From Rhizobium sp. Q54 (lineage in GTDB: Bacteria; Pseudomonadota; Alphaproteobacteria; Rhizobiales; Xanthobacteraceae), in NCBI GenBank assembly GCA_945907045.1, contig CAMDSH010000031.1:1-35835 (forward strand): a DNA stretch of 35,835 nucleotides. Direction: 5' to 3'. This document shows, piece by piece, positions 7,281 through 16,837 of the stretch (position 1 is its first letter; every line of letters starts with the position of its first letter). The notes below the pieces were generated by a model, which saw only the letters and a program-made list of their open reading frames with translations, made no database searches and was not told where the DNA came from. A program made the translations under genes and the position numbers.

Positions 7281-8302
7281 GACGCGAGCGCTCCAGCGCC
7301 TGCCAGCATCGCCTCGAATTTTGCCCGTCCCGCGCTAGCGTCAAAATCGGCGGGTTTCCCGCGCATTGCGAGCGCGGCATCGGCGCGCCGGGCGGCTTCC
7401 TCGGCAAGAACGGGCGACTGCGCGGCGACCTCCTGCATCTCATTGAGCTTGCCGTTGCAATGGAGCACCACATCGCAGCCGGCGCTCAGGCAAGCGCGGC
7501 TACGCTCGCCAAGCGAGCCCGACAAGGCTCCCATCGACACATCGTCGCTCATCAACAAACCCCGGAATCCGATAAAACCGCGAATCACTTCAGACACCAT
7601 TGTCACCGAAGTTGTCGCCGGTGCGACGGGATCGATAGCGCTAAACACAACATGTGCAGTCATCCCCATCGGTAAATTTGCCAATAGCCGGAAGGCTTCA
7701 AAGTCGGTTGCTTCCAAAGTCGCCTTATCGGTATCGACCACCGGCAGCTTGGCATGGCTATCGACGCTCGCCCGGCCATGTCCGGGCAGGTGTTTGACGA
7801 CGGGCAGCACGCCACCCGCCAGCAAGCCCTGCGCTACCGCCCCGGCCAATGCCGCAACTTTGGCCGGCGCCGTTCCATAAGCCCGGTCGCCGATCACCGC
7901 ATCGCCGCCCGCAACGGGAACATCGGCAAGCGGCAGGCAATCGACATCGATGCCGAGCGCAAAGAGATCCGCCGCGATCAGCCGCGCTCCAAGCCGGGCC
8001 GCGGCAAGCCCCGCCTCCGCATCGCGATCGTAGATGCGTCCATAGGCGGAACCCGGCGGATATACCGGCCAGTGCGGTGGCCCAAGCCGTTGCACCCGGC
8101 CGCCTTCCTGATCGATCAAAACGGGCGCGGTGCGGCCAACAGCCTCCCGAAAAGAAGCCACAAGATCATTCACTTGGGCCGGGTCGCTTATATTTCGCTT
8201 GAACAGTATCAAGCCCCAGGGCCGGGCTTCACGGAGGAAAGCGCGCTCATCCCGCGCCAGCGTGGCGCCGGCCAGTCCGGTGATGAATGCGCGTGCCGCC
8301 AT
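7277..8302 (-). CDS. nagZ: Beta-N-acetylhexosaminidase (GH3)
   Basis: Cytosolic enzyme of peptidoglycan recycling that removes N-acetylglucosamine from anhydro-muropeptides; in many bacteria its products also signal beta-lactamase induction. The 341-residue GH3 barrel shows LIDQEGGRVQRL (62-73), the substrate/catalytic loop KHLPGHGRASVDSH (170-183, with the Asp-His dyad) and SDDVSMGAL (252-260), which carries the nucleophile. Downstream scpA is coupled through ATGA. A stretch near 7590-7720 uses noticeably more AT-rich codons than the rest. The ribosome binding site before the ATG is weak. Confidence 0.95.
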   Translation of the reverse strand: MAARAFITGLAGATLARDERAFLREARPWGLILFKRNISDPAQVNDLVASFREAVGRTAPVLIDQEGGRVQRLGPPHWPVYPPGSAYGRIYDRDAEAGLAAARLGARLIAADLFALGIDVDCLPLADVPVAGGDAVIGDRAYGTAPAKVAALAGAVAQGLLAGGVLPVVKHLPGHGRASVDSHAKLPVVDTDKATLEATDFEAFRLLANLPMGMTAHVVFSAIDPVAPATTSVTMVSEVIRGFIGFRGLLMSDDVSMGALSGSLGERSRACLSAGCDVVLHCNGKLNEMQEVAAQSPVLAEEAARRADAALAMRGKPADFDASAGRAKFEAMLAGAGALAS

Positions 8303-8349
8303 CGGCGCGGATTAGCTCGCGCGCGCGCCAAGGGTCAAGCGTTGGAGCT

Positions 8350-9915
8350 TTAATTCCTCTGGACGATGCAGTCGCCGCCGGCAGCCTTGAGGTTGCTGCA
8401 CAGCTCACTGGCCTGATCCGAGGAAAGCGGGCCAATCATGGCGCGGTAGTAAGTGCCTTTATCGCCCAGGTCCGCCCGGCGGACGATATGCGGACGGCCA
8501 CCCACCACATTCGGGAAGCGGCCGGCGACCGCCTGGTACGAGGCCTGCGCCTCGTTCTCGCTGCGCTGCGAGGAGACCTGCACGTAAGCGCCAGCGCCGC
8601 CAGTTGAAGCGGCCGCCATCGGTGCAAGCGACGTTGGGGCAGCTACGCGGGTCTGCGAGGCAGAAGCGGTGCGCATCGTCGGAGCGGGTTCGCTGACCCC
8701 ATCCGGGTTAAGCGAGAGCGGCGCATTCGGGTCGGTGTTGGCTACCCGCGGAGACGGTGCGCGCGGTGTGACCACGCGCGGGGCCGGCGCCGGGCCATTG
8801 TTGGTATCCATCATGGCGAGCGGCTGGCTCGTGCTGCGAACCGGCGCGGACCTCGCGGTCACGGCAACAGGCTCCGGCATCGACGGCTGCGGGCTTCCCG
8901 GATTGCCGACCTGATCGGGCTTGATCGACACCGTGCGGATTTTCTTCGGTTCGGTCGACATCAGCGCGCTGGCGCTCGATGGGAGCGAAGACTGCGCGGA
9001 AGGCGCATTGCTGGCCGAGGCGCCGGGACCGGGGAAGATGACGCGCGGCGGCGTCTTCTGATCTTTCATATCGATCGGCTGTTCTTCGCGCGACACCACG
9101 CGCTCGCCGCGAGTGCCGATACGATCGTAAATCTGTTTGGACTGCGCGTCGGCGCTTTGCCCGGCGGGAACGACTTTGCTCGGCGCGCTGTCGGCCATGA
9201 TCACCGGCGGCGGCGAAGAGCCGGACGAGCCGAAGATGGCGCGATAACCGAATGCGCCAGCGGTGCCAATGACGGCGAGCGCAACGACGGCGGCAACCGC
9301 GAGCAACCCGCGGCGGTGCGGGCGCGGCGCGTCGTCGTACATGTCCTCGCCTTCGGCGGGCATGTGAACGTTGTCGTAGTAGCGATCGTTTTGCTGATAG
9401 CCCTGTGCGCGCGCATTTTGTGGTGCGTGCTGCTGCGCGTAGCCGTAATCCTGACCCTGCTGCCCCTGACCATTATGGCCGGCGGAATAGGGATCGGCGC
9501 CGCCATTGGTATAGGGCTGCTCGGCATAACCTTGTTGTTCGTAACCGGGAACGCCGTAGCCCTGCTCCGGCTGATGATAACCGGGCTGCTGGGGGTAATG
9601 CGTATCGGCGGCGAAATTCGGATCGGCTGGATAGTGCTGATCGGCTTGCTGCATGCGCGGGTCGTGCTGCGCGGCAGCCTGCGGATAATGCTGCACGGGC
9701 GGCGCGGGCCGGTCCATCGGCGCATCATGTTGCGGATGACGTCCATTCGCGCGCCTCGGCGCGCCGTCACGTCCAAATTCTGAAAACGGATCGTTCTGTC
9801 CGATCAGCCGCGCCAGTTCGGCCAGCGGATCTCCGGGAGCGGCAGGCGCGGGAGCGCCGGCACGGCCGTAGGGGTCGTTCGTGCGGTAGGGTCGCTGATT
9901 ATGATCGTCCGCCAT
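8350..9915 (-). CDS. SPOR-domain membrane protein
   Basis: Predicted bitopic inner-membrane protein with a C-terminal SPOR domain (about 440-521; AGAYVQVSSQRSENEAQASY to the end), which binds denuded septal glycan at division sites. A cytoplasmic N-terminal part of about 200 residues is rich in Gln, Tyr, Pro and His. It is followed by one membrane helix (about 203-222, after RPHRRG) and a long Pro/Ser/Ala-rich periplasmic linker. DPLAELARLIGQNDPF near residue 29 recurs in rhizobial homologues as I remember them. The position between argS and nagZ is conserved in the order. A cell-division or wall role is inferred from the domain. Confidence 0.9.
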   Translation of the reverse strand: MADDHNQRPYRTNDPYGRAGAPAPAAPGDPLAELARLIGQNDPFSEFGRDGAPRRANGRHPQHDAPMDRPAPPVQHYPQAAAQHDPRMQQADQHYPADPNFAADTHYPQQPGYHQPEQGYGVPGYEQQGYAEQPYTNGGADPYSAGHNGQGQQGQDYGYAQQHAPQNARAQGYQQNDRYYDNVHMPAEGEDMYDDAPRPHRRGLLAVAAVVALAVIGTAGAFGYRAIFGSSGSSPPPVIMADSAPSKVVPAGQSADAQSKQIYDRIGTRGERVVSREEQPIDMKDQKTPPRVIFPGPGASASNAPSAQSSLPSSASALMSTEPKKIRTVSIKPDQVGNPGSPQPSMPEPVAVTARSAPVRSTSQPLAMMDTNNGPAPAPRVVTPRAPSPRVANTDPNAPLSLNPDGVSEPAPTMRTASASQTRVAAPTSLAPMAAASTGGAGAYVQVSSQRSENEAQASYQAVAGRFPNVVGGRPHIVRRADLGDKGTYYRAMIGPLSSDQASELCSNLKAAGGDCIVQRN

Positions 9916-9999
9916 TACATCCCCGGTTCAGCGTCGTGCTCGGTGGCCGCTTCGAAGCGCAAGCGATCGCGACTTTCGTCCCAAAACACACCGCGAGAT

Positions 10000-11784
10000 T
10001 TATCGCATCTCCTCGGGCGCCTGGACACCGAGCAATGTAAGCCCGGAAGCAAGAACGGTGACGATACCCTGCACCAGGGCCAGACGCGCCACGGTAATTT
10101 CTGGATCATTCTGGATAATGAAGCGTAAATGTGGCAAGTCTTTTCCTCGCGTAAATTGCGCGTGAAATTCACTAGCAAGTTCATATAGATAGAACGATAT
10201 CCGGTGCGGCTCGTGGGCCAGCGCCGCAGCCTCCAGATGGCGCGGATAGAGCGCGATCCGGCGCAATATCGAAAGTTCCGCCGCGTCGGTCAGTTTCTCC
10301 AGCGGAGCCTTGCTGAGAAAAGCGGCACGCTTTTTTGCATCCTGCGGCAGATCGGGCAGCGCTTCGCGGGCGTTGCGGAATATTGAGGACCCGCGCGCGT
10401 GGCCGTACTGGACATAGAAAACCGGATTGTCCTTGGACTGTTCTTTGACCTTCTCCATGTCGAAATCGAGCGGCGCGTCGTTCTTACGGTAGAGCATCAT
10501 GAACCGCACGGCGTCGCGGCCGACTTCATCGACGACTTCCCGCAGGGTGACGAACTCCCCTGACCGCTTCGACATCTTCACCGGCTCGCCCGCGCGCAGA
10601 AGTTTCACCAGCTGCACGATCTTGACGTCGAGTTCGGCCTTGCCGGCGCTGACGGCTTTCACCGCCGCCTGCATGCGCTTGACGTAGCCGCCGTGGTCGG
10701 CGCCCCAAACATCGATCATGTTCTTAAAGCCGCGGTCGAATTTCGACTTGTGGTAGGCGATGTCGGAGGCGAAATACGTGTAGCTGCCGTCCGATTTGAG
10801 CAGCGGCCTATCGACATCGTCGCCGAATTCGGTCGAGCGAAAGAGCGTCTGCTCGCGATCTTCCCAGCCCTCCACCGGCGCGCCCTTCGGCGGCGGCAGG
10901 CGACCTTCATAAACATGGCCCTGCGTGCGCAGCGAAGCGATGGCCGCGCCGACCTGATCCTTGCCGCCCTCGATCAGCGAGCGTTCGGAGAAAAACTCGT
11001 CATGCCGCACGTTCAACGCGGCAAGATCATCGCGGATCGATTCCATCATCATCGCGATGGCTTTGGCGCGCACTGTGGCGAGCCATTCGGCTTCCGGCTT
11101 GGTCTTTAATTTGGCGCCGAATTCTGCCGCCAGCGCCGCGCCCACCGGCTTGAGGTAGTCGCCCGGATAAAGCCCTTCCGGAATGGCGCCGATGTTCTCG
11201 CCCAGCGCTTCGCGATAACGAAGAAAGGCCGAGCGCGCGAGAACGTCCACCTGCGCGCCGGCATCGTTGATGTAGTACTCGCGCGTCACCTTGAAGCCCG
11301 TGAAGGCCAGCAGGCTCGCGAGCGCGTCGCCGAACACCGCGCCGCGGCCGTGGCCGACATGCATCGGGCCCGTTGGGTTCGCGGAAACAAACTCGACGTT
11401 GACCTTTTCGCCAGCGCCAATGCCGCTGTGGCCGTAATCCGAGCCGGCGCGCAATACTTCGCGCAGCGAATCCAGCCACGCCGCCGGCTTGAGCGTAAGA
11501 TTGATAAATCCGGGTCCGGCGACATCGACCTTTTCGACAAGATCATCGCCGCGCAGCTTTTCGGCAATCGCGTCGGCAAGTTCGCGCGGCTTTTTCCCGG
11601 CGTCCTTCGCCAGCACCATCGCAGCGTTGGTCGCCATGTCGCCGTGCGAGGCGTCGCGCGGCGGCTCCACGACCACGCGCGAGAGATCGATGCCGGGCGG
11701 CAGCAAGCCAGCGCACACCGCGCGAACGCGGTCGAGAACTTCGGCGAAGATATTTTTCTGCGTGGCGGCCATCGGCGCGATCAC
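10000..11784 (-). CDS. argS: Arginyl-tRNA synthetase
   Basis: Class I synthetase that charges tRNA-Arg. The protein has the N-terminal Add1-like domain, the HIGH-type motif in [19 protein letters not shown], the KMSKS-type motif [10 protein letters not shown], and a C-terminal anticodon-binding DALR region ending in GVQAPEEMR. The open frame starts with GTG at 11784; an ATG four codons later (11772, MAATQKNIF) is equally plausible and neither has a strong ribosome binding site. The segment near 10080-10200, encoding the anticodon domain, is much more AT-rich than the rest of the gene (22 G/C in the 60 bases 10141-10200). An 84-base gap separates it from the SPOR gene. Confidence 0.96.
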   Translation of the reverse strand: MIAPMAATQKNIFAEVLDRVRAVCAGLLPPGIDLSRVVVEPPRDASHGDMATNAAMVLAKDAGKKPRELADAIAEKLRGDDLVEKVDVAGPGFINLTLKPAAWLDSLREVLRAGSDYGHSGIGAGEKVNVEFVSANPTGPMHVGHGRGAVFGDALASLLAFTGFKVTREYYINDAGAQVDVLARSAFLRYREALGENIGAIPEGLYPGDYLKPVGAALAAEFGAKLKTKPEAEWLATVRAKAIAMMMESIRDDLAALNVRHDEFFSERSLIEGGKDQVGAAIASLRTQGHVYEGRLPPPKGAPVEGWEDREQTLFRSTEFGDDVDRPLLKSDGSYTYFASDIAYHKSKFDRGFKNMIDVWGADHGGYVKRMQAAVKAVSAGKAELDVKIVQLVKLLRAGEPVKMSKRSGEFVTLREVVDEVGRDAVRFMMLYRKNDAPLDFDMEKVKEQSKDNPVFYVQYGHARGSSIFRNAREALPDLPQDAKKRAAFLSKAPLEKLTDAAELSILRRIALYPRHLEAAALAHEPHRISFYLYELASEFHAQFTRGKDLPHLRFIIQNDPEITVARLALVQGIVTVLASGLTLLGVQAPEEMR

Positions 11785-12032
11785 TCTTATGAAATGGCCT
11801 GAATGAGCCGGCCTTCGCGAGGCCGCGCGGCCTAACGCGATTCCAAGGTTAAGTCAAAGTAGCGAAATTCGTCGCACTTTTCCCGGCGGCTTTGAAAACT
11901 CAGAACAATCGCGTTTCGCCCGCCGCTCACGGTTACCAGAGCATGAACGCGTTGCCGCACACCCATAACCGAATTTTCACAACGGGAACTGTAAATTAGG
12001 CCCGAAAATCAGCAACAAAGGCAGGCCTCGCG
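11785..12032. other. Divergent intergenic region argS / FIST gene
   Basis: These 248 bases should contain the argS promoter (minus strand) and the FIST-gene promoter (plus strand). I see no gene, no clear terminator and no operator that I can name. A short inverted repeat GCGA-AATTCG-TCGC lies near 11863-11876. Confidence 0.5.
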
Positions 12033-13184
12033 ATGCACGCGGATCAGATTTCATGGGCCGAAGCGACGGGCTGGCAGGGCAAGACGAACGGCGCGGCCGG
12101 CAAGGCCAATCTCGTTCTTTATTTCGGCGTGCGGCAGGCGCTCGCTAGCGGCGCTCGCTATGAAGAGCTGCGTGCGAAATTTCCGCGCGCTCACATTCTT
12201 GGCTGCAGCACCGGCGGCCAGATTCAAAACGACGACATCAGCGACGACGAGATCGCAGCGGTCGCGCTCAGCTTCGATGCAACGCAACTGCGTCTCGCAT
12301 GCGAGCCCGCGCCGCACCCCATGCAATCGCGCACCTGCGGCGAAGCCATCGGCCGCCAGCTCGCGGGCGACGATCTTGCAGGTATCTTCGTCCTCTCCGA
12401 TGGACTGAACATCAACGGCAGCGAACTCGTGGCCGGCATTACCGGCGTGGTTGGTGAAAAAGTTTCGTTGACCGGCGGCCTCGCGGGCGATGGCGCGCGC
12501 TTTGAGGAAACGCTGGTCGGCGGCGATTGCGCGCCGCGCACGCAGCTGGTCGCCGCGATCGGTTTCTACGGCAAGGCCATACGCATCGGCCACGGCAGCG
12601 CCGGCGGCTGGGATGAGTTCGGCCCGCGCCGCAAGATCACCCGCTCGAAGGGAAACGTGCTCTTTGAACTCGACGGCGAACCCGCGCTCGATCTCTACGA
12701 GCGCTATCTGGGCGACGAGGCCAAGGGCCTGCCCGGCACCGCCCTGTTGTTTCCGCTGCGCATCCGCGACCCGCAGCAGCCGGACAACGATCTCGTGCGC
12801 ACCGTATTGGCGGTCGACCGCGACAAGCGCTCGATGACCTTCGCGGGCGACGTGCCGGAAGGCTGGACCAGCCAGTTGATGCGCGGAAATTTCGACCGCC
12901 TCGCGGCCGGCGCCGGCGAAGCCGCGCGCGCTGCATCCGCCGGCATCAACAAAAGCAGCCACAACGGCAGCGTCGCCATTCTGGTGAGCTGCATCGGCCG
13001 CCGCCTGCTGATGGGCCAGCGCACGATGGACGAGCTTGAAGCCGCCGGCGCCGAATTCGGCCCGGAAATTCCGCGGCTCGGATTCTATTCATACGGCGAA
13101 ATCTCGCCGCACGGTCCCTCCGGCATCTGCCAGCTGCATAACCAGACGATGACAGTGACCGCGATCACCGAGGCAACTGGCTGA
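12033..13184 (+). CDS. FIST-domain sensory protein
   Basis: A 383-residue soluble protein matching the FIST_N plus FIST_C architecture, a ligand-sensing module proposed to bind small molecules such as amino acids. The N-terminal half carries KANLVLYFGVRQALASG, ILGCSTGGQI and GIFVLSDGLNINGSEL. The FIST_C half contains RDPQQPDNDLVRTVLAVD and ends with FYSYGEISPHGPSGICQLHN, a typical end. There is no membrane segment or kinase domain. Only 4 bases separate its stop from the GTG of the PAS-GGDEF-EAL gene, so the two should be one operon, and the FIST protein probably feeds a signal into c-di-GMP turnover. The ligand cannot be told from sequence. Confidence 0.9.
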   Translation: MHADQISWAEATGWQGKTNGAAGKANLVLYFGVRQALASGARYEELRAKFPRAHILGCSTGGQIQNDDISDDEIAAVALSFDATQLRLACEPAPHPMQSRTCGEAIGRQLAGDDLAGIFVLSDGLNINGSELVAGITGVVGEKVSLTGGLAGDGARFEETLVGGDCAPRTQLVAAIGFYGKAIRIGHGSAGGWDEFGPRRKITRSKGNVLFELDGEPALDLYERYLGDEAKGLPGTALLFPLRIRDPQQPDNDLVRTVLAVDRDKRSMTFAGDVPEGWTSQLMRGNFDRLAAGAGEAARAASAGINKSSHNGSVAILVSCIGRRLLMGQRTMDELEAAGAEFGPEIPRLGFYSYGEISPHGPSGICQLHNQTMTVTAITEATG

Positions 13185-13188
13185 ACCA

Positions 13189-15099
13189 GTGAACAAGCTT
13201 TTCGCCAGACAGCTAGAGAAAGCAAAGACGGCCGCCGGCGAGACCGATCTCGACGCGCTGCGCGAACTCATCGTCACGGCCTACGAGCAGTCGGACCGCG
13301 ACCGCCGCCGCACCGATCGCTCGATCTCCTTGATGGTCGAAGAGCTAGATCAGCTCAACCGCAGCCTCGAGCGGCAGGTTGCCGACCGCACCGCTACCTT
13401 GCGCGAGCGGGAAGCGCAGTTGCAGGAACAAAACATCCGCATCGATGCGGCGCTCAACAACATGTCGCAAGGGCTTGCGATGTTCGACTCTTCGGCGCGG
13501 ATGGTGATCTGCAGCAAGCCTTACATGACCATGTACGGCCTGCCCCCCGATCTTATCAAACCGGGCATCACCGTTTCCGAATTGCTGCGTTACCGCCTGA
13601 AGACCGGAACATTCGCGGGCGACCCCGATGCGTATACCGAGACCCTGCTCGCCTCGACCGCGAAAGGCTACGCCGTCAGCAACATTGTCGAGTTGCCCGA
13701 CGGCCGCACCATTCTGGTTCTGAACCACCCGATGGCCAATGGCGGCTGGGTGGCGACGCACGAGGACATCACCGAGCGCCGGCGCGCGGAAAAGAAAATC
13801 GCTCACATGGCGCGCCATGACTCGCTCACCGACCTGCCCAACCGCGTTCTGTTCCAGGAGCGGCTGAGCGAAGCGCTGGTGGACGTCCATCGCGGCAAGC
13901 GTCTCGCCGTGCTTTATCTCGATCTCGATCATTTCAAGGGCGTCAACGATACCCTCGGCCACCTGATCGGCGATGAATTGCTCAAGGTCGTCGCAGGCAG
14001 GCTGCGGCAATGCCTGCGCGATACCGATACCGTCGCGCGCTTCGGTGGCGATGAATTCGCCATCATTCAAGCCGCCGCCGAAAATCCGCGCGACACAGCA
14101 GCGCTGGCGGCGCGGATTTGCCAGGAATTGAGCGCTCCTTACGAGCTCACCGGCCACGCGGTCATGGTCGATGTCAGCATCGGCATCGCGATAGCTCCCG
14201 GCGACGGCACCGAGCCGGTCGAACTCATCAAGAACGCCGACATGGCGCTGTATGGCGCGAAGGCCGACGGGCGCGGCACCTATCGTTTCTTCGAGCCGGC
14301 GATGGATGCGCGCATGAAGTCGCGGCGCGCGCTCGATCTCACCTTGCGCAAGGCGCTCGCCGAAGGTCAGTTCGAACTGCATTACCAGCCGCTGCTGAAC
14401 CTTACCGACAATCGCATCACATGTTGCGAAGCGCTGGTGCGCTGGAATCACCCCGAACGCGGTCTTATTCAGCCCGCCGAATTCATTCCGGCCGCCGAGG
14501 AACTCGGCCTCATTGTTCCGCTCGGCGAATGGGTGATGCGAAAGGCCTGCGCGGATGCCGCGACCTGGCCCGATGACATCAAGGTGGCGGTCAATCTCTC
14601 ACCCATCCAGGTGATGAGCGCAAACCTGATGCCGGTCGTGATCGGCGCGCTGGCAGCGGCGGGCCTTCCCGCCAGCCGGCTGGAGCTGGAAATCACCGAG
14701 TCGGTGCTGATGCAGAACACCGATGCGACGTTGGCCGCGCTGCACCGTTTGCGCGAACTCGGCGTGAAAATTTCGATGGACGATTTTGGAACCGGATATT
14801 CCTCGCTCAGTTATCTTCGCAAATTCCCATTCGACAAGCTCAAGATCGACCGCTGTTTCATCAGCGGTCTGGCCGAGGGCGATGACTCTCTAGCTATTGT
14901 TCGCGCCGTGACCAGCATGGCGCGCAGTCTCGGCATGATCACGACCGCCGAAGGCGTCGAGACGGAACAGCAGCTGGAGCATGTTCGCGCGCTGGGATGC
15001 ACCGAAGTGCAGGGCTATTTCATCAGCCACCCGAAAACACTCGAAGAGATTTCACGCATGCTCGTGTCCTATTCGCCCAAACAGGCGAAAACCGCCTGA
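13189..15099 (+). CDS. PAS-GGDEF-EAL c-di-GMP cyclase/phosphodiesterase
   Basis: A 636-residue cytosolic protein that can both make and degrade cyclic di-GMP. A coiled coil covers about 45-85, a PAS_7-like sensor about 85-195, GGDEF about 205-365 and EAL about 380-630. GGDEF is intact at 286-290, with inhibitory-site RxxD (R277-D280) exactly five residues before it. The EAL domain keeps EAL (414-416), NLSP (469-472), EITES (501-505), DDFGTG (531-536), KIDRCF and AEGVE. Both activities are therefore predicted; which one dominates is unknown. There are no transmembrane segments, so the signal must be cytosolic, probably from the adjacent FIST protein. The start is GTG. It ends 4 bases from the convergent dgt stop. 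Confidence 0.95.
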   Translation: MNKLFARQLEKAKTAAGETDLDALRELIVTAYEQSDRDRRRTDRSISLMVEELDQLNRSLERQVADRTATLREREAQLQEQNIRIDAALNNMSQGLAMFDSSARMVICSKPYMTMYGLPPDLIKPGITVSELLRYRLKTGTFAGDPDAYTETLLASTAKGYAVSNIVELPDGRTILVLNHPMANGGWVATHEDITERRRAEKKIAHMARHDSLTDLPNRVLFQERLSEALVDVHRGKRLAVLYLDLDHFKGVNDTLGHLIGDELLKVVAGRLRQCLRDTDTVARFGGDEFAIIQAAAENPRDTAALAARICQELSAPYELTGHAVMVDVSIGIAIAPGDGTEPVELIKNADMALYGAKADGRGTYRFFEPAMDARMKSRRALDLTLRKALAEGQFELHYQPLLNLTDNRITCCEALVRWNHPERGLIQPAEFIPAAEELGLIVPLGEWVMRKACADAATWPDDIKVAVNLSPIQVMSANLMPVVIGALAAAGLPASRLELEITESVLMQNTDATLAALHRLRELGVKISMDDFGTGYSSLSYLRKFPFDKLKIDRCFISGLAEGDDSLAIVRAVTSMARSLGMITTAEGVETEQQLEHVRALGCTEVQGYFISHPKTLEEISRMLVSYSPKQAKTA

Positions 15100-15103
15100 C
15101 GCC

Positions 15104-16312
15104 TCAACGCAATTCCGGAGTATTGGAAAAATACTTTGCGTGCTCGATCAGCGCGTAGCGGTCGGTCATGCCGGCGATGTAATCGGCGATCCGCCGCACG
15201 CGGCTCGACTCATCCGCAGGATCGATACCCTCCGCCCATTCCGCCCCCATGTCAGCTGGCGTTTTCGTATAATGCGCGAACAGATCGCGCACTACGCCCT
15301 CCGCTTCATCCATCACGCGCATGACGCGCGCATGGCGGTACATGCGCGGATAAAGAAAGCCCTTGATGCTTTTGTCCGCCGCCAGCATGGCGGGGGAAAA
15401 TCCGCCGAGCGGCCTGCCCGCCGCGCGCACATCGGCGGCTGAGCGCGGCTTGCGTTCTTTCAGCCGCGCATTCGTCTCGGCGATGACGTCCTCGATCATC
15501 CGGGTAATCAGGCGGCGCACCACCTCATGCACGCGGCGGCCGTCGTCGAGTTTCGGGTGCTGGGCGTTAATCCCGGCAACGATGTCGCCGATAATCGGCA
15601 CCGTGGCGATATCGGCAAGCGTGAACAATCCCGCACGCAAGCCGTCGTCGATGTCGTGGGCGTCATAGGCGATATCGTCGGCGATCGCAGCGAGCTGCGC
15701 TTCCAGGCTGGCGAAGCTGGCGAGTTCAAGGTCCTGAATTTTCACATAGTCGAGGATTGCGGCGGGCATGCCATGCTCGCGATAGCGTTCAACTGGCGCG
15801 CCGTTGGACTCGATCAGCGGGCCGTTATGCTTGACCAGCCCCTCAAGCGTTTCCCATGTGAGATTAAGCCCGTCGAAAGCGGGATAGCGGCGTTCGAGAT
15901 CAGTGACGATGCGGAGCGCCTGAGCGTTATGATCGAACCCGCCATGCGCAGCGAGGCATTGGTCGAGCGCGCGCTCGCCCGCATGGCCGAACGGCGGATG
16001 GCCGAGGTCATGCGCCAGCGCGAGCCCTTCCGCCAGATCCTCATCGGCGCCCAGCGCGCGGGCGAGCGAGCGCGCGATTTGCGCTACCTCCAATGTGTGG
16101 GTCAGCCGGGTGCGGTAATGGTCGCCTTCGTGCACGACGAAAACTTGCGTCTTGTGCTTGAGGCGGCGGAAAGCCGTGGCGTGAATGATGCGGTCGCAAT
16201 CGCGCCGGAAAACGTTCCGGGTGGGGCTTATCGGCTCAGGATAACGCCTGCCCCGGCTGTTTCCGGGGTCGGAAGCGTAAATCGCGCGCTCGCAACCGGC
16301 TTCGATCGCCAT
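15104..16312 (-). CDS. dgt: dGTPase-like dNTP triphosphohydrolase
   Basis: HD-domain enzyme that hydrolyses deoxynucleoside triphosphates (typically dGTP) to nucleoside plus triphosphate. The 402-residue product shows the N-terminal family motif [22 protein letters not shown] and the HD metal site: H72 in [12 protein letters not shown]101-D102 in [12 protein letters not shown], and D211/D212 in [10 protein letters not shown]. It belongs to the shorter deoxyguanosinetriphosphatase-like group common in Alphaproteobacteria. AGG lies 7 bases before the ATG. It is divergent from erpA. In related genomes argS is the next gene downstream; here the c-di-GMP module lies in between. Confidence 0.94.
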   Translation of the reverse strand: MAIEAGCERAIYASDPGNSRGRRYPEPISPTRNVFRRDCDRIIHATAFRRLKHKTQVFVVHEGDHYRTRLTHTLEVAQIARSLARALGADEDLAEGLALAHDLGHPPFGHAGERALDQCLAAHGGFDHNAQALRIVTDLERRYPAFDGLNLTWETLEGLVKHNGPLIESNGAPVERYREHGMPAAILDYVKIQDLELASFASLEAQLAAIADDIAYDAHDIDDGLRAGLFTLADIATVPIIGDIVAGINAQHPKLDDGRRVHEVVRRLITRMIEDVIAETNARLKERKPRSAADVRAAGRPLGGFSPAMLAADKSIKGFLYPRMYRHARVMRVMDEAEGVVRDLFAHYTKTPADMGAEWAEGIDPADESSRVRRIADYIAGMTDRYALIEHAKYFSNTPELR

Positions 16313-16433
16313 AATTTACCTGTGACGCGCGAATTGACGTAAGGGCCAAGCGCACTTAACTAACGGTCAGGCATTCTGGCAAATGATGCTCCGGCGGCCC
16401 AGCCTGCCTGGGATCAACATTTAGGCTTTGAAG
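16313..16433. other. Divergent promoter region dgt / erpA
   Basis: These 121 bases hold both promoters. A small hairpin CCCAG-CCTGC-CTGGG lies about 25 bases before the erpA ATG. I searched by eye for an Irr-type iron box and found none. Confidence 0.4.
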
Positions 16434-16763
16434 ATGTCGGTGAACGTTACTGTTAGCGAACGGGCTGCCCGGAGGATCGGCGATATTCTGCAGGCCGAGC
16501 CGGCGGGCTCCATGCTGCGGGTAAGCGTCGAAGGCGGCGGCTGCTCCGGCTTTCAGTACAAGTTCGGCGTCGAGCAGGCCAAGGCCGCGGACGATATCGT
16601 CATCGAACGCGAAAAGGCCGTGGTGCTGATCGATCCGGTTTCGATCGGCTATCTGGCGGGCTCGGAGATCGACTTCGTCGACGATCTGATCGGCGCTGCG
16701 TTCAAGATTCACAATCCGAAGGCGACCGCATCCTGCGGCTGCGGGACCAGCTTCGCGCTATAA
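16434..16763 (+). CDS. erpA: A-type iron-sulfur carrier protein ErpA
   Basis: Delivers Fe-S clusters to apo-proteins. The 109-residue product contains the three invariant cysteines of A-type carriers: C37 in GGGCSGFQY and C101/C103 in SCGCGTSF. The ATG at 16434 is preferred over the TTG at 16428 because AGG at 16423-16425 is 8 bases from the ATG but only 2 from the TTG. The position beside dgt is typical for this order; xthA, which I remember as the usual next gene, comes only 6.8 kb further on, after an efflux/hydrolase cluster. IlvD in this window is a possible Fe-S client. A strong bidirectional hairpin terminator follows. Confidence 0.93.
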   Translation: MSVNVTVSERAARRIGDILQAEPAGSMLRVSVEGGGCSGFQYKFGVEQAKAADDIVIEREKAVVLIDPVSIGYLAGSEIDFVDDLIGAAFKIHNPKATASCGCGTSFAL

Positions 16764-16782
16764 CTCCGATTATCCGGCAAAG

Positions 16783-16820
16783 AAAAAAGGCGCCGCGATT
16801 TTGCGCGGCGCCTTCTGTTC
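16783..16820. terminator. Bidirectional hairpin terminator erpA / MBL gene
   Basis: An 11-base perfect stem AAGGCGCCGCG / CGCGGCGCCTT (16787-16797 and 16804-16814) has loop ATTTTG. On the minus strand the stem is followed by TTTTTTCT, a good intrinsic terminator for the hydrolase gene. On the plus strand TTCTGTTC follows, which is weaker but serviceable for erpA. Confidence 0.9.
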
Positions 16821-16837
16821 GCATTAACGCGTAGAGA

